A stretch of 64,000 nucleotides of DNA, taken from positions 1,922,001 to 1,986,000 of the forward strand of contig NZ_CP099546.1 of assembly GCF_023973145.1 (NCBI RefSeq), given 5' to 3'. Positions 8,690 to 17,575 of the stretch are shown here, in pieces. Within the stretch, counting starts at the first letter, position 1. Each line of letters opens with the position of its first letter. The DNA comes from Natronosalvus vescus (GTDB lineage Archaea > Halobacteriota > Halobacteria > Halobacteriales > Natrialbaceae). Made by a program: the position numbers and the translations under genes. The notes under the pieces were generated by a model that was not told the DNA's origin, made no database searches, and saw nothing but the letters and a program-made list of their open reading frames with translations.

Positions 8690-9430
8690 TCAGACTCGCT
8701 CGGGCAGCCAACCGCCGTCGACCTCGAGGTTCTGGCCGCTGACGTAGTCGGCGTCTGGATCGAGGAAAAACAGGAGCGGACGAACGAGATCGTCAAAGCT
8801 CGCGGGTCGGTCTCGCGGGAGTTCCGCGGGGAACTCATTGGAGTTTTCGACGACGTACGGCGAGATGGCGTTGACCGTGATGCCGTCGTCCTGGGTGTCG
8901 GCGGCGAGCATGCGCGTGAACATGAGGACGCCTGCCTTGGCGACGAAGTAGGGGAAGTTCTTGGGGTTGACCAGCCCCTTCTCGCTCGAGGCGTAGCCGA
9001 CGTTGACGATGCGGCCGTATTCGTTCTCGGCCATCGCCGGCAGCGCGCGTTTCGCACAGAGGTAGGTGCCGGTGAGGTTCGTCTCCAGCACCCGATTCCA
9101 GGTCTCGAACTCGATGTCGGCCCAGTGTGCGGGGGCGAAATCGCCCACATTGTTTACGAGGACGTCGACGGTACCGAGTTCGGCCTCGACAGCCGAAAAC
9201 AGACCATCGACACTGTCGGGATCGGTCACGTCGCCCTGGACAGTCATCGCGGCGTCGGCTCCCCGTTCACGGGCGGTCTCGGCGACATCGCGAGCGGCAT
9301 CCGCACTCGTGTGGTAGTGAACGGCCACGTTCGCGCCGCAGTCGGCCGTCGCGAGCAGGAGTTCGCGGCCGACGCCGCGTCCGCTGCCGGTGACGAGCAC
9401 GGTCTGTCCGGTGAGGTCGGGTTCGTCCAT
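8690..9430 (-). CDS. SDR family NAD(P)-dependent oxidoreductase
   Basis: 246 residues, a classical short-chain dehydrogenase/reductase. The cofactor loop TGSGRGVG is at 14-21, the structural NNVG near 92, and the catalytic YxxxK is YFVAK (about 160-164). The C-terminus GQNLEVDGGW is the usual classical SDR ending. It resembles 3-oxoacyl-ACP reductases (FabG-like), but archaea lack the standard fatty-acid synthase, so substrate is unknown. A second SDR of the same class lies at 10195. Start ATG 9430 gives a full-length domain. Confidence 0.85.
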   Translation of the reverse strand: MDEPDLTGQTVLVTGSGRGVGRELLLATADCGANVAVHYHTSADAARDVAETARERGADAAMTVQGDVTDPDSVDGLFSAVEAELGTVDVLVNNVGDFAPAHWADIEFETWNRVLETNLTGTYLCAKRALPAMAENEYGRIVNVGYASSEKGLVNPKNFPYFVAKAGVLMFTRMLAADTQDDGITVNAISPYVVENSNEFPAELPRDRPASFDDLVRPLLFFLDPDADYVSGQNLEVDGGWLPERV

Positions 9431-9529
9431 ACGGAGCGGTCGGCGAGCAACTGGAAAAACACGGGGGGTAAATGTTTACTCGAGTCTGAGTAATATTGTG
9501 AACGTTTAAGTCGATTGCCGGTGTGAGTA

Positions 9530-9991
9530 ATGGATATGACACTCGAAACGATTCTCCTCGCGGTCGGCCCCGGAGATGCTGAGCGAACGAGCGAACTCGC
9601 CGAAGCGGTCATCGAAGTCGGTCGACCAGCCGGTTCGACGGTCGTTCTGGGACACGTCTTCACGCAAGACGAGTACGACGACGTGCTCGAGCGCCTCGCC
9701 TTCGATCCCGATGCGGAGGCTGTCGACCCCGACGACGTCGCGGGTCGCCACGCGACGATTCGTGACCTTCGACGCCTACTCGAGGATGCCGGCGTCGAGT
9801 ACGTGATCCGCGGTGCGGTCGGCGATCACGGTCGAACGATCGTCGACCTGGCGACGGATGTCGACGCCGACCGGGTCATCGTCGGCGGACGAAAGCGATC
9901 GCCCACCGGCAAGGCGGTGTTCGGCTCGACGGCACAGGAAGTGCTGTTGTCCGCGCCCTGCCCCGTTACGTTCGTCCGCGGCGGGGAGTGA
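9530..9991 (+). CDS. Universal stress protein (UspA family)
   Basis: 153 residues. It opens with a beta strand TILLAVGPGD and ends with the ATP-binding type pattern VIVGGRKRSPTGKAVFGSTAQEVLLSAPCPVTFVR, which is the G2xG9xGS motif of Usp proteins. This suggests nucleotide binding. A TATA-like GTTTAAG at 9504-9510 lies about 23 bases before ATG 9530 (29 before the alternative ATG 9536). The gene is divergent from the SDR at 9430 and probably transcribed alone. Confidence 0.88.
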   Translation: MDMTLETILLAVGPGDAERTSELAEAVIEVGRPAGSTVVLGHVFTQDEYDDVLERLAFDPDAEAVDPDDVAGRHATIRDLRRLLEDAGVEYVIRGAVGDHGRTIVDLATDVDADRVIVGGRKRSPTGKAVFGSTAQEVLLSAPCPVTFVRGGE

Positions 9992-10164
9992 CAGGGAACG
10001 GCCGGGTGGCAGTTCTCGGTGGCATCCACTCGAGGTAGCTGCTCGAGGCGGCTACTCGAACGTCGTTCGGGAACTTCGGGTTTGGGTCGCCGGTCGCCTC
10101 GTTCTCGACGACACACGAGGACAACGACCCCCTCAGTCCAGTCAGCTGGGAACCACCATCTGCG

Positions 10165-10170
10165 TTTATT
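10165..10170 (+). promoter_or_regulatory. TATA box for the SDR gene at 10195
   Basis: TTTATT centred about 27 bases before ATG 10195, matching a leaderless start. Confidence 0.45.
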
Positions 10171-10194
10171 CCCCTGCTCGTGGTTCGAGCGCCT

Positions 10195-10980
10195 ATGACA
10201 GCGCTCCTTGCCGAGAAGACGGCCGTCGTCACCGGCGCAGCCAGCGGAATCGGACGCCAAATTGCCCACACGTTCGCCAGCCACGGGGCTGACGTCGTCG
10301 TCGCCGACATCCAGGAAGAACCCCGCGAGGGCGGGACGCCGACGCACGAACTGATTCGCGAGGATACCGCGACCCAGGCGGAGGCGACGTTCGTCGAGTG
10401 CGACGTGACCAGTCGAGACGACGTCGACACCGCCGTCGCCGCCGCAACCGAGTTCGGTGGCCTCGATATCATGGTGAACAACGCCGGCATCGTCGGGCCG
10501 ACCGCCCCAATTCAGGACATCGATCCCGACGAGTACGACCGACTCCTCGAGATCAACCTTGACGGCACCTACACCTGCTGTCAGGCCGCCGTCGAGGCCA
10601 TGCTCAAGCGCGGCGAGGGCGGTTCGATCGTCAACATGTCGAGCGTCGCGGGTATCGCCGGCTACGCGAACCTCACCCCCTACAGCATGGCGAAAGGTGG
10701 TATCCGTATGCTCACCTACAGCCTCGCGGCGGAGGTCGGCCAGCACGGCATCCGGGTCAACGCGATCCATCCCGGCGTGATCGAGACGGAAATGACGACG
10801 AGTGACTTCCCCATCGTCGGCACCGATGAGGAAGCAGCGACGCTCGAGACGATCCCCCTCGGTCGATTCGGGAAACCGGAAGACGTCGCCAACGTCACGA
10901 CCTTCCTCGCGAGCGACCTCTCGAGCTACGTGACCGCCGAATCGATCGTCGTCGACGGCGGGGCGTTCCGGTCGGCTTGA
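10195..10980 (+). CDS. SDR family oxidoreductase (glucose 1-dehydrogenase-like)
   Basis: 261 residues. TGAASGIG at 13-20 binds the cofactor, NNAG is near 95, the catalytic serine sits in NMSSVAG (about 146), and the YxxxK site is YSMAK (about 162-166). The acidic residue after the second strand (VVVADIQEE) suggests NAD(H) rather than NADP(H). A 20-residue insertion after that strand (rich in Glu, Thr and Gly) is unusual for the family. Substrate unknown. TATA box TTTATT upstream supports ATG 10195. The gene is followed by acyl-CoA synthetase at 11062 with a separate start. Confidence 0.86.
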   Translation: MTALLAEKTAVVTGAASGIGRQIAHTFASHGADVVVADIQEEPREGGTPTHELIREDTATQAEATFVECDVTSRDDVDTAVAAATEFGGLDIMVNNAGIVGPTAPIQDIDPDEYDRLLEINLDGTYTCCQAAVEAMLKRGEGGSIVNMSSVAGIAGYANLTPYSMAKGGIRMLTYSLAAEVGQHGIRVNAIHPGVIETEMTTSDFPIVGTDEEAATLETIPLGRFGKPEDVANVTTFLASDLSSYVTAESIVVDGGAFRSA

Positions 10981-11061
10981 ACGGAACCCCAGAATAAACC
11001 GGCGGCAATCGCCAAGCAGTTCCCTCACGTTTTATCGCCCGGGAGACCCTCGCTCGAGCAT

Positions 11062-13014
11062 ATGAACTGGCGGGACGCAGAACGCGAGTACGACGACGCG
11101 GTAATCGCCGAGACAAGCCTCGGTCGGCTGTTCGAGGACACCGCCGACCGACACCCGAATCGACCGGCTCAGCGGTACAAAGGCGGCGTGTACGACCGCT
11201 CACTCACCGACGAGGTGCTCCCTGCCGCGCCCGCAGGCGACTTCCGGGGGATCTCCTACACCGAGATGCGCGAGATCGTTCGCCACCTTGCGGCCGGCTT
11301 CCGCGACCTCGGCGTCGAGACAGGCGACCGGGTCGGCATCTTCTCCACCACGCGCATGGAGTGGGCCCAGGCGGACTTCGCCCTGCTCTCGGCGGGAGCC
11401 GTCGTCACCACCGTCTACAAGAGTTCCTCGGCCAGTCAGGTGCAGTACTTGCTCGACGACCCCAACGCAACCGGTGTCGTCGTCGAGAACGGGGACGCCC
11501 TCGAGCGGGTGCTCGAGGTGGAGGACGCCCTCGACATCGAGTTTATCGTCACGATGGACGCGCTCGAGGGGTACGACGACCGCGAGGACATTCTGACTCT
11601 GGCGGACGTCCACGCCCGCGGGGAGGAGACCTTCAATCTCGAGGCGTACCAGACGTGGGTCGACGAACCGGAGCAGGACGATCTAGCGAGTCTGATCTAC
11701 ACCAGCGGGACGACGGGCCAGCCCAAGGGCGTCCAGCTTACCCACGGCAACTTCCGGGCCAACATCAACCAGATCCGAAAGCGCTACGGCCCCCGTCCCG
11801 ACAAGGCCGACGATGTGCCCGTTCTCGACGAGAACAGCCAGACCGTCTCGTTCCTGCCGCTGGCGCACGTCTTCGAGCGGACGGCCGGCCACTTCCTGAT
11901 GTTCGCTAGCGGGGCCTGCGTCGCCTACGCCGAGGATCCGGACACGCTTAAGGAGGATTTCGGTGCCGTCGGCCCGACGACGGCGACGAGCGTCCCGCGC
12001 GTGTACGAGAAGATCTACGACGCCATCCGCGAGCAGGCCAGCGAGTCGTCGGTCAAAGAGCGGATCTTCCACTGGGCGACCGACGTCGGCCGCGAGTTCG
12101 CCGAATCCGACGAGCCGAGTGGCGTCCTCGCGGCCAAACACGCGGTGGCCGACCGCCTCGTCTTCGCCCAGGTTCGGGAGGCCCTCGGAGGGAACATCGA
12201 ACTCCTCATCAGCGGCGGCGGCAGCCTCTCGGCGGAGCTGTGCACCCTCTATCACGGGATGGGCCTCCCCATCTACGAGGGGTACGGCCTGACCGAGACC
12301 GCGCCGGTGTTGACGGTGAATCCGCCCGAGGAGCCCAAAATCGGCACCATCGGCCCGGCGCTCCCGGACGTCACCCTGCGGATCGACGAGTCGGTCGCAG
12401 ACCAGGACGTCTTCGACGACCCCGGCAAGGTGGGCGAACTCCTCGTCCAGGGGCCGAACGTGACCGAGGGCTACTGGAACAAGCCGAGCGCGACCAACCG
12501 GGCGTTCCTCGAGGACGGGAACGAGCGCTGGTTCCGCACCGGCGACATCGTCCACCTTCGACCCGACGGCTACGTCGAGTTCCGCGAGCGGGTCAAACAG
12601 ATTCTCGTGCTCTCGACGGGCAAAAACGTCGCTCCCGGCCCCATCGAGGACGCCTTCGCCGCCAGCGAAGTCGTCGAACAGGCGATGGTCGTCGGCGACG
12701 GCGAGAAGTTCATCGGCGCGTTGCTCGTCCCGAACCTCGAGCACGTCCGCCAGTGGGCTGACGAGGCGGGGATCGACCTGCCCGCAGAGGCCGAAGCAGT
12801 CTGTGAACACGAGCGCGTTCGCTCGTACGTCGAGGAGGAAGTCGACCGCGTCAACGAGAACTTCGAGCGCCACGAGACGATCAAGCAGTTCCGCCTCGTC
12901 CCGGTCGAGTTCACCGAGGACAACGAGATGCTGACGCCGACGATGAAGAAGAAGCGTCGCGTGATCCTCGAGCGGTTCGATGATCGGGTCGAGGATATCT
13001 ATGCGGGTGTGTAA
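11062..13014 (+). CDS. Long-chain acyl-CoA synthetase (AMP-forming), copy 1
   Basis: 650 residues of the ANL superfamily, which activates a fatty acid to acyl-AMP and then acyl-CoA. The P-loop motif YTSGTTGQPKGV (about 213-224), the GYGLTETAP motif (about 407-415) and the hinge region TGDIVHLRPDGYVEFRER with the later STGKNVAPGPIE are all present. Length matches bacterial FadD15-type synthetases. It has a close tandem paralog at 13413, with a 120-base block identical in both (11967-12086 here). The two are separated by a short membrane ORF that has its own promoter. Role: growth on fatty acids or lipid turnover, inferred from family. Confidence 0.9.
   Translation: MNWRDAEREYDDAVIAETSLGRLFEDTADRHPNRPAQRYKGGVYDRSLTDEVLPAAPAGDFRGISYTEMREIVRHLAAGFRDLGVETGDRVGIFSTTRMEWAQADFALLSAGAVVTTVYKSSSASQVQYLLDDPNATGVVVENGDALERVLEVEDALDIEFIVTMDALEGYDDREDILTLADVHARGEETFNLEAYQTWVDEPEQDDLASLIYTSGTTGQPKGVQLTHGNFRANINQIRKRYGPRPDKADDVPVLDENSQTVSFLPLAHVFERTAGHFLMFASGACVAYAEDPDTLKEDFGAVGPTTATSVPRVYEKIYDAIREQASESSVKERIFHWATDVGREFAESDEPSGVLAAKHAVADRLVFAQVREALGGNIELLISGGGSLSAELCTLYHGMGLPIYEGYGLTETAPVLTVNPPEEPKIGTIGPALPDVTLRIDESVADQDVFDDPGKVGELLVQGPNVTEGYWNKPSATNRAFLEDGNERWFRTGDIVHLRPDGYVEFRERVKQILVLSTGKNVAPGPIEDAFAASEVVEQAMVVGDGEKFIGALLVPNLEHVRQWADEAGIDLPAEAEAVCEHERVRSYVEEEVDRVNENFERHETIKQFRLVPVEFTEDNEMLTPTMKKKRRVILERFDDRVEDIYAGV
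11967..12086 (+). repeat. 120-base block identical to 14312-14431 (copy 1)
   Basis: Every base, including wobble positions, matches the block in the second acyl-CoA synthetase gene. The flanking sequence differs at many third positions. The block encodes VGPTTATSVPRVYEKIYDAI and the residues after it. Confidence 0.95.
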
Positions 13015-13021
13015 GAACGGT

Positions 13022-13029
13022 AATTATAC
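13022..13029 (+). promoter_or_regulatory. TATA box for the 50-residue ORF
   Basis: AATTATAC is centred about 28 bases before ATG 13054. It lies only just past the stop of the synthetase gene, in an otherwise GC-rich stretch. Confidence 0.5.
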
Positions 13030-13053
13030 ATTTTCACGACAGGTGTAGCGGAT

Positions 13054-13206
13054 ATGATCAGTGCGACGGAACGTGGCATCCTTCTCCTCTCTTTGGGAGC
13101 GATGTGCGTCCTGGCTGCCCTCGTTCTCCTGTGGGAATACGCGCTCCCGGTGGCGTTGCTCGTCTGTGGCCTCCTTCTCATCACCAGGGGAAAACACAGG
13201 CCGTGA
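13054..13206 (+). CDS. Small membrane protein (50 aa)
   Basis: 50 residues from ATG 13054: a short polar start (MISATERG), two hydrophobic segments (about 9-27 and 30-44) and a basic tail (RGKHRP), giving positive-inside ends. A TATA box at the right distance makes it a credible expressed gene. It sits between the two acyl-CoA synthetase paralogs. No family recognised; a link to fatty-acid uptake would be guesswork. Confidence 0.55.
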   Translation: MISATERGILLLSLGAMCVLAALVLLWEYALPVALLVCGLLLITRGKHRP

Positions 13207-13412
13207 TGCTCGACCCCGTCAACTCCGGGAGTAATCCCACTTTTCCAGACAGGTCGTTCGTCCGTCACCGGTTCGTCCGACAGTGAGAGCCACTCATCCA
13301 CACCCATCCTCACTCAACCGATTCTCGAGCGAGCGATCACCCTTGAGCGGGTCGAAACACTCTGAACGACCGAATAGTTCAAGAGCTATCGTGTGCATTG
13401 GATGCCCATACC

Positions 13413-15374
13413 ATGGAGTGGCGGGAATCCGAACGACAGTTCGACGACGAGGTGCTCGAGGTGGACACGCTTGGCCAGATGTTCGCGAAAACGGTCGAGC
13501 GAAACAACGGGAAACCTGCCCAGCGATATAAAGGCGGCATCTACGACCGATCGCTCGCGGGGGTCGCGTTCGATCCGGCCCCCACCGGCGACTACGCGAT
13601 GCTTACCTACGACGAGATGGGCGCGATCGTCAACACGCTGGCTGCGGGCTTTCGCGACCTCGGCGTCGCGGCAGGCGACCGGGTCGCGATGTTCGCCGGC
13701 ACACGCCTGGAGTGGGCTCAGTCGGACTTCGCCCTGCTCTCGGCGGGCGCGGTCGTCACGACGGTGTATCGAAGCTCCTCATCCCGGCAGGTGCGATACC
13801 TGCTCGAGGATCCCGGTGCGACCGGCGTCGTCGTCGAGAACGAGGAACTGCTCAAGCGGGTGCTCGAGGTGGAGGACGACCTCGACCTCGAGTTCATCGT
13901 CTCGATGGACGACCTCGAGGGGTACGACGACCGCGACGACATCGTGACGCTCGCGGAGGTCTACGCACGCGGCGAGGGCGGCGAGGACGCCGTGGAAGAC
14001 TGGCTCGAGGAGCGAACGCCGGACGACCTGGCGAGTCTGATCTACACGAGCGGGACGACTGGCCAGCCGAAGGGGGTCGAGTTGACCCACCGCAACTTCC
14101 GGACGAACGTCAATCAGGTGTACCGTCGGTACGGGCCGCGGCCGGGGAAGCCGGCGGGGTCGCCGTCGATCGATGGCGACACCCAGACCGTCTCGTTCCT
14201 GCCGCTGGCGCACGTCTTCGAGCGGACGGCCGGTCACTTCGTGATGTTCGCCGCTGGCGGCTGTGTCGCCTACGCCGAGAGTTCCGACACGCTCAAGGAG
14301 GACTTCCAGCTCGTCGGCCCGACGACGGCGACGAGCGTCCCGCGCGTGTACGAGAAGATCTACGACGCCATCCGCGAGCAGGCCAGCGAGTCGTCGGTCA
14401 AAGAGCGGATCTTCCACTGGGCGACCGACGTGAGCCGGGACTACTACCGTGCGGACAGCCCGGGAACGGGCCTGAAACTCAAGATGAAGATCGCGGACAA
14501 ACTCGTCTTCTCGCAGGTCAAAGAGGCCCTGGGCGGCAACGTGGAGTTCCTCGTCAGCGGCGGCGGAACGCTCTCGGCGGAGCTGTGTACGCTGTATCAC
14601 GGGATGGGCCTGCCCATCTACGAGGGGTACGGCCTGACCGAGACGTCGCCGGTCGTCACGACGAACCCTCCCGAGGAGCCAAAAATCGGCACCATCGGCG
14701 TCCCCGTCCTCGATTGTGAGCTCAAAGTCGACAAAACCGTCGTCCCCGAGGAGAGCACCTCGACTACCGTCGGCGAGACCGGCGAGTTGCTCGTCCAGGG
14801 GCCACACGTGGCCAGAGGCTACTGGAATAAACCCGAAAAGACCGCCGAGGCCTTTTTCGAGGACGAGGACGGGCGCTGGTTCCGCACCGGTGACATCGTC
14901 ACCATCCGTTCGGACGGCTACCTCGTCTTCCACGAGCGCTCGAAACAGATGCTCGTGCTCTCGACGGGTAAAAACGTCGCCCCGGCACCGATCGAGGACA
15001 GCTTCGCCCAGAGCCAGGTGGTCGAACAGTGCATGGTCGTCGGCGACGGCGAGAAGTTCGTCGGCGCGCTCATCGTTCCCAATTTCCAGTACCTGCGGGA
15101 CGTACTCGAGCTCGCGGACGACGAACGGATCGTCGACAGCGAGGCGGCTCACGAGCTGGTGCAGGCCGAAGTCGACGCCGTCAACGAGGACTTCGAGAAA
15201 CACGAGCAGATCAAGCAGTTCCAGCTGGTTTCCGAGGAGTTCACCGAGGAAAACGAGATGCTAACGCCGACGATGAAGAAGAAGCGCCGGGTGATCCTCG
15301 AGAAATTCAACCAGGAGGTCGCCGACATCTACCCGGAGCGGTCGGCCGACACGCCGACAGAGCCGGCTGACTGA
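13413..15374 (+). CDS. Long-chain acyl-CoA synthetase (AMP-forming), copy 2
   Basis: 653 residues, paralogous to the protein at 11062 over its whole length. It contains YTSGTTGQPKGV, GYGLTETSP, TGDIVTIRSDGYLVFHER and STGKNVAPAPIE. The start is placed at ATG 13413 (MEWRESERQFDD) to match the paralog's MNWRDAEREYDD; an in-frame ATG 15 bases upstream is possible. Differences cluster around residues 185-205 (a Gly/Glu-rich insertion), 340-360 and the acidic C-terminal tail. This points to an older duplication with later sequence exchange. The two may differ in chain-length preference. Confidence 0.9.
   Translation: MEWRESERQFDDEVLEVDTLGQMFAKTVERNNGKPAQRYKGGIYDRSLAGVAFDPAPTGDYAMLTYDEMGAIVNTLAAGFRDLGVAAGDRVAMFAGTRLEWAQSDFALLSAGAVVTTVYRSSSSRQVRYLLEDPGATGVVVENEELLKRVLEVEDDLDLEFIVSMDDLEGYDDRDDIVTLAEVYARGEGGEDAVEDWLEERTPDDLASLIYTSGTTGQPKGVELTHRNFRTNVNQVYRRYGPRPGKPAGSPSIDGDTQTVSFLPLAHVFERTAGHFVMFAAGGCVAYAESSDTLKEDFQLVGPTTATSVPRVYEKIYDAIREQASESSVKERIFHWATDVSRDYYRADSPGTGLKLKMKIADKLVFSQVKEALGGNVEFLVSGGGTLSAELCTLYHGMGLPIYEGYGLTETSPVVTTNPPEEPKIGTIGVPVLDCELKVDKTVVPEESTSTTVGETGELLVQGPHVARGYWNKPEKTAEAFFEDEDGRWFRTGDIVTIRSDGYLVFHERSKQMLVLSTGKNVAPAPIEDSFAQSQVVEQCMVVGDGEKFVGALIVPNFQYLRDVLELADDERIVDSEAAHELVQAEVDAVNEDFEKHEQIKQFQLVSEEFTEENEMLTPTMKKKRRVILEKFNQEVADIYPERSADTPTEPAD
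14312..14431 (+). repeat. 120-base block identical to 11967-12086 (copy 2)
   Basis: Partner of the block in the first acyl-CoA synthetase gene. Upstream, from about 14186, there is a further run of 50 identical bases (about 11838-11887 in the first gene). Confidence 0.95.
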
Positions 15375-15520
15375 GCGTCTCCGATCACCACCATCCTTCG
15401 GTGTCAGACCACGCAGTGTCATCGTCGCGAGCAGTGAGACCGACGGCTGTCAGTTGGTGCGATATTCGCGGCTGAACATACGCACGAATCCGTACTCTCC
15501 GTTTCCTCGAGGATAAGACA

Positions 15521-15539
15521 TGGTTCGATTTCCGAACCA
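15521..15539. promoter_or_regulatory. Inverted repeat upstream of the asparagine-synthase-like gene
   Basis: TGGTTCG (15521-15527) and CGAACCA (15533-15539) form a perfect 7-base dyad with a 5-base spacer, about 57 bases before the TATA box. It may be a regulator binding site. Confidence 0.4.
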
Positions 15540-15595
15540 ATACACTTCAAAAACAGTACTTTTGACCCACTCCGTATCTGTATGACACCCAACCG

Positions 15596-15603
15596 CTATA
15601 TAG
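15596..15603 (+). promoter_or_regulatory. TATA box for the asparagine-synthase-like gene
   Basis: CTATATAG is centred about 24 bases before ATG 15624 and decides that start over the ATG at 15582, which lies upstream of the box. Confidence 0.6.
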
Positions 15604-15623
15604 AACCACGACCGAGGACGTGT

Positions 15624-17432
15624 ATGCAGGTGGCGCTCCACCACGAAGGCTGGGTTCGTTTCGGTGGCGTCGCCGTTCGCGGCCGGGCGTTCGAGGGGGA
15701 CTCGCTCCTCGAGGCACCGGCCATCGCCGCACGGTTCGCTCGAGTACTCGAGTCCGGGACTGTCCCGTCCTCCCTCGAGGCAGTCGCCGACTGCGCGGCC
15801 GGTCTCGAGGGATTTTTCGCCGCCATCGTCGACCTCGACGGGGCGGATCGGACGTACCTGGTGGCCGACGGCGCGCGTTCGATCCCGCTCTACTACGACG
15901 GCGGCGGCGAGGTCGTCAGCGACCGCGGTCGGGCCGTTCGGGAGAGCGTGGACGCGCCTCGAGATCCGATCACCGAGCGCGAGTTTCTGTTGACGCGGTA
16001 CGTGACCGGCCCGGAGACGATCTGGCGTGGCGTGTTCGCCGTCCAGCCGGGGGAGGTCGTCGAACTCGCATCGGACGATGGTGCTGGTGACCGTGACGGC
16101 CGCAGGTCGGTAACCCGCCGATCGTACCGCGAGTACTGGCCGGCGGCCAACGAGGCCCACCTCGGTTCGTGTACGGACGACGATCTGTCGCCGCTCGAGG
16201 CGGGCCTCGAAACCGCGCTCGAGCGCCTCGAGGCCGTCGCCGGCGACCGCCCCGTCGTCCTCCCGCTGTCGGGTGGGTTCGACTCGCGGTTGCTCGCGGC
16301 GGCGCTGGTCGAGCGTGGCCGGGAGGTAATCGCCTTCACGTTCGGCCGGTCGGGCCACCCCGACGTGGAGGTCAGCCGTGAGGTCGCCGCTGAGTTGGGG
16401 ATTCGCTGGGAGTTCTACCCCTACTCGCGGGAACGGTGGCGCGAGTGGTACCACGGTGAAGCCGGCCGCCGCTATCGTGGGTGGGCATTCGGCGGCGACG
16501 CCCTCCCGTTCCTCGCCGAGTGGCCGGCCGTCCGGGGGCTACTCGAGGCGGGCCGCCTCCCGGAGGACGCGCTCTACTGTCCGGGCCACACCGTCGCGAC
16601 GCCGAGCGAGCGCCTGCCGCGGTTCGTCGGCGAGGAGCCAAGCGACACAGAAGTGGGCGAGGTCGGCTGTGGGCCGGCGGTCGACGCCGACGACGCCGAC
16701 AGCACCGTCCCGCAGATCGAGCCCACGGTCGAGGCGCTCACCGAGTACATTCTCGAGCGTCACTACGCGCTCTGGGAGTGGGAGGACGCCGGGTTTCGAC
16801 GGGCGGCCCGCGAGCGCATCCGCCGCGGACTTCTCGGCGACCGGGACGCCAACAAAATCTCCTCACCGGAGACGGCCGCCGCGGCCTACGAGCGCTGGGA
16901 GTGGCGCGGCCGGATGTCGACGTTCACCAACGGCGACCTCCGGGTGTACGAGGACGCCGGCCTCGAGTGGTGGCTGCCGCTGTGGGATCCCGCGTACGTT
17001 CGCGCGTGGGAATCGATCCCGCTGGCGGATCGGCGCGGGAAACGACTCCACGCCGACCTCGCCACGGCCATCTACTGGCGGGTCGCCGGCGTTCCCCACG
17101 ACCGGGCTGCCCTGACTGACCGGACGCTCGAGCCCGCCGACCGCTTCCTCTCCCTCGTTCGCCACACCCCTGCGCATCAGTTCACCGAACGCGACGGGGA
17201 CTGGGAGCCCGCGTTTCTCGCCCCGCGCTCGAATTGGCGCAAGCCCGGCAGCCATCCGCTGGCGTGGGACGGCGCCGTCGACGACGCACTGCTCGAGGCG
17301 GTGCCCGCGAGCCGGAACTTCTACGCGTTGCGGACGCTGTCGGAGCTGGGGTGGCTCGATCTGGCGGAGCCGTCGTGGCTTCCCCAGGGTGAGAAGCTGC
17401 CCTCGAGGGTGGCCGAATCGGTCGTGGAGTGA
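15624..17432 (+). CDS. Asparagine synthase-like PP-loop protein
   Basis: 602 residues. The synthetase-type PP-loop LPLSGGFDSRLL has its core at 216-221, and it is followed by AFTFGRSGHPDVEVSREVA as in asparagine synthase C-terminal domains. Before it is an N-terminal domain resembling the class II glutaminase fold, with the late motif VFAVQPGEVVEL. The N-terminus is MQVALHHEG: the catalytic Cys at position 2 of glutamine-dependent enzymes is absent, so it probably uses free ammonia or another nucleophile, or adenylates a different substrate. No neighbour tells the substrate; haloarchaeal relatives often sit with surface-glycan genes, which are not seen here. It is an asparagine synthase-related protein of unproven reaction. 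Confidence 0.8.
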   Translation: MQVALHHEGWVRFGGVAVRGRAFEGDSLLEAPAIAARFARVLESGTVPSSLEAVADCAAGLEGFFAAIVDLDGADRTYLVADGARSIPLYYDGGGEVVSDRGRAVRESVDAPRDPITEREFLLTRYVTGPETIWRGVFAVQPGEVVELASDDGAGDRDGRRSVTRRSYREYWPAANEAHLGSCTDDDLSPLEAGLETALERLEAVAGDRPVVLPLSGGFDSRLLAAALVERGREVIAFTFGRSGHPDVEVSREVAAELGIRWEFYPYSRERWREWYHGEAGRRYRGWAFGGDALPFLAEWPAVRGLLEAGRLPEDALYCPGHTVATPSERLPRFVGEEPSDTEVGEVGCGPAVDADDADSTVPQIEPTVEALTEYILERHYALWEWEDAGFRRAARERIRRGLLGDRDANKISSPETAAAAYERWEWRGRMSTFTNGDLRVYEDAGLEWWLPLWDPAYVRAWESIPLADRRGKRLHADLATAIYWRVAGVPHDRAALTDRTLEPADRFLSLVRHTPAHQFTERDGDWEPAFLAPRSNWRKPGSHPLAWDGAVDDALLEAVPASRNFYALRTLSELGWLDLAEPSWLPQGEKLPSRVAESVVE

Positions 17433-17548
17433 TGGGGGTGGGGAGCGGCCGCGGTTCACGTGGCGCTCGACCGAGGTAACCGGCGGTCTTGCAGCTGAAC
17501 GGGGCTCTCGAGGCTGTTTCACCCCACCGACCCAGACCGCGCGACTTA

Positions 17549-17564
17549 CGTACCACCAGGTACG
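17549..17564. promoter_or_regulatory. Inverted repeat CGTACC-N4-GGTACG before thiB
   Basis: A perfect 6-base dyad with a 4-base spacer ends 11 bases before the thiB ATG. Its position over the likely transcription start suits a repressor site. In archaea thiamine genes are known to be controlled by ThiR; I cannot confirm that this is its site. Confidence 0.4.
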
Positions 17565-17575
17565 ACCACACGGTA

